A stretch of DNA of 64,000 nt, from the NCBI GenBank assembly GCA_905250025.1, contig CAJNOJ010000265.1, positions 62,001 to 126,000 on the forward strand, written 5' to 3'. Made by a program: the position numbers and the translations under genes. The notes under the pieces were generated by a model. The model worked only from the letters and a program-made list of their open reading frames with translations, was not told the origin of the DNA and searched no databases. This document shows, piece after piece, positions 63,487 through 64,000 of the stretch (position 1 is its first letter; every line of letters starts with the position of its first letter). Source of the stretch: Adineta ricciae. Lineage: Eukaryota > Rotifera > Eurotatoria > Adinetida > Adinetidae.

Positions 63487-63712
63487 ATATATATTAGAGA
63501 TGTTATTTTACTAGGAAATACAAAAGCGTTCTTTATGAGTTCCTTGGTGTTTTTTAGCAGTTCTTCTGCAGTTCCCCAGAGACTTTTTTGTGCGTTTTCA
63601 TAAAATACATTGAATTGTCTCTGGAGAACTGTAGAAGAACTGCAAAAAACACCAAGGAACGCATAAAGAACGCTTTTGCGTTCCCTAGTAAATTGACGTC
63701 CCTAATATATAT
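63487..63712. mobile_element. Foldback/MITE-like hairpin element
   Basis: Two inverted arms of about 96 bp (63487-63583 and 63617-63712) at roughly 85-90% identity around a loop of about 33 bp. The outer ends are TATATATTAG and its complement. The arms share AAAAGCGTTCTTTATG, TTCCTTGGTGTTTTTT and GCAGTTCTTCT. No coding capacity. It fits a short non-autonomous DNA transposon (MITE/foldback) in TA-rich DNA; target-site duplication is not resolvable because the flanks are TA repeats. Confidence 0.7.
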
Positions 63713-64000
63713 TATACACCTGCGTTTTATATCTGTTCGCTTTCTCTTCAATAAAGCACTCTTTCTGAAGATCGCCCTTTGTTGATAGGACGAGCGGTGA
63801 CGATGTAAGTATGCAGTGCGAGATTTTTTCATGTAGTTGTTCGTTTTCGTTTGTTTCCAATGTAAACATTTCATTCACAATAACACATGATAGTGACACA
63901 TATTATTATTGATCGAACAATGTAAATTTCGTTTTAGATTTATACTCTTCTTATAACACACGGAAAACGATTCCGAATTTAGTATTAATTTGAAAAAACA
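63713..64000. other. Right edge, no gene seen
   Basis: About 290 bp with no supported ORF or repeat. Confidence 0.5.

Noticed and set aside
63554-63874. ORFs across the hairpin element
   Set aside because: They run through inverted-repeat arms and have no protein-like features.
1-64000. Trans-spliced leader RNA gene and rRNA
   Set aside because: I looked for the bdelloid spliced-leader sequence as I recall it and for rRNA-like blocks and saw neither.

Overview
The window reads as nuclear DNA of a bdelloid rotifer (Adineta/Rotaria type). The reasons are: AT-rich DNA; compact genes split by many 45-60 bp GT-AG introns; lineage-typical families (ADP-ribosyltransferase/TPR proteins, FG-GAP surface proteins, B-box-like coiled-coil proteins, many intronless GPCRs); and some bacterial-looking genes that carry introns and signal peptides. 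No rRNA, CRISPR array, plasmid feature or convincing transposon ORF is visible. Exon boundaries were worked out by hand from splice consensus and reading phase. In nearly all multi-exon models the exon lengths sum to whole codons, which supports them; genes with unresolved ends or junctions are flagged.

Layout. 1-8 kb: an MFSD5-like transporter (minus strand, 3' end off the window), two identical tRNA-Leu(AAG) genes, a B-box-like coiled-coil protein, a divergent E2-fold protein and a GPCR. 9-20.6 kb: an NTF2-like protein, an ART/TPR pseudoenzyme, an F-box protein, MsrA, a mucin-like receptor with a MAM-like domain, a papain-family protease and a secreted orphan. 21-28 kb: an RGM-like vWD protein, a secreted M23 peptidase, a defensin-like peptide, two tandem GPCRs and two small membrane proteins. 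30-35 kb: a double ZZ-finger kinase, a B-box/coiled-coil/SPRY-like protein and a GPCR. 36.7-42.1 kb: three tandem type II membrane FG-GAP proteins. 42.8-50.4 kb: a TRPML (mucolipin) channel, a GPCR, an ART/TPR enzyme with complete catalytic motifs and an NCS-like EF-hand protein. 50.5-61.3 kb: an OVCA2-like hydrolase, a D8C membrane protein, a Ly6/LU protein, an MRH-like secreted protein, a DUF2135 membrane protein, an AADAC-like esterase, a four-TM protein and a small Ser/Thr-rich membrane protein. 61.3-64 kb: gene-poor repeat DNA with a (TA)n run, a long poly-C tract with an unresolved base, CCCACA-type C-rich DNA and a ~225 bp hairpin element.

How the genes relate. There is no operon logic. 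The strongest common theme is the cell surface and secretion. Five type II membrane proteins share one plan: short cytoplasmic tail, basic stretch, TM helix, linker that is usually Thr-rich, then a phase-1 intron exactly before an ectodomain. Their ectodomains come from three unrelated families. Together with the mucin-like receptors, LU, MRH and vWD proteins, the defensin-like peptide, the M23 peptidase and five GPCRs, this gives an environment-facing gene neighbourhood. The ART/TPR proteins and the ZZ-finger kinase look like intracellular sensing or signalling proteins.
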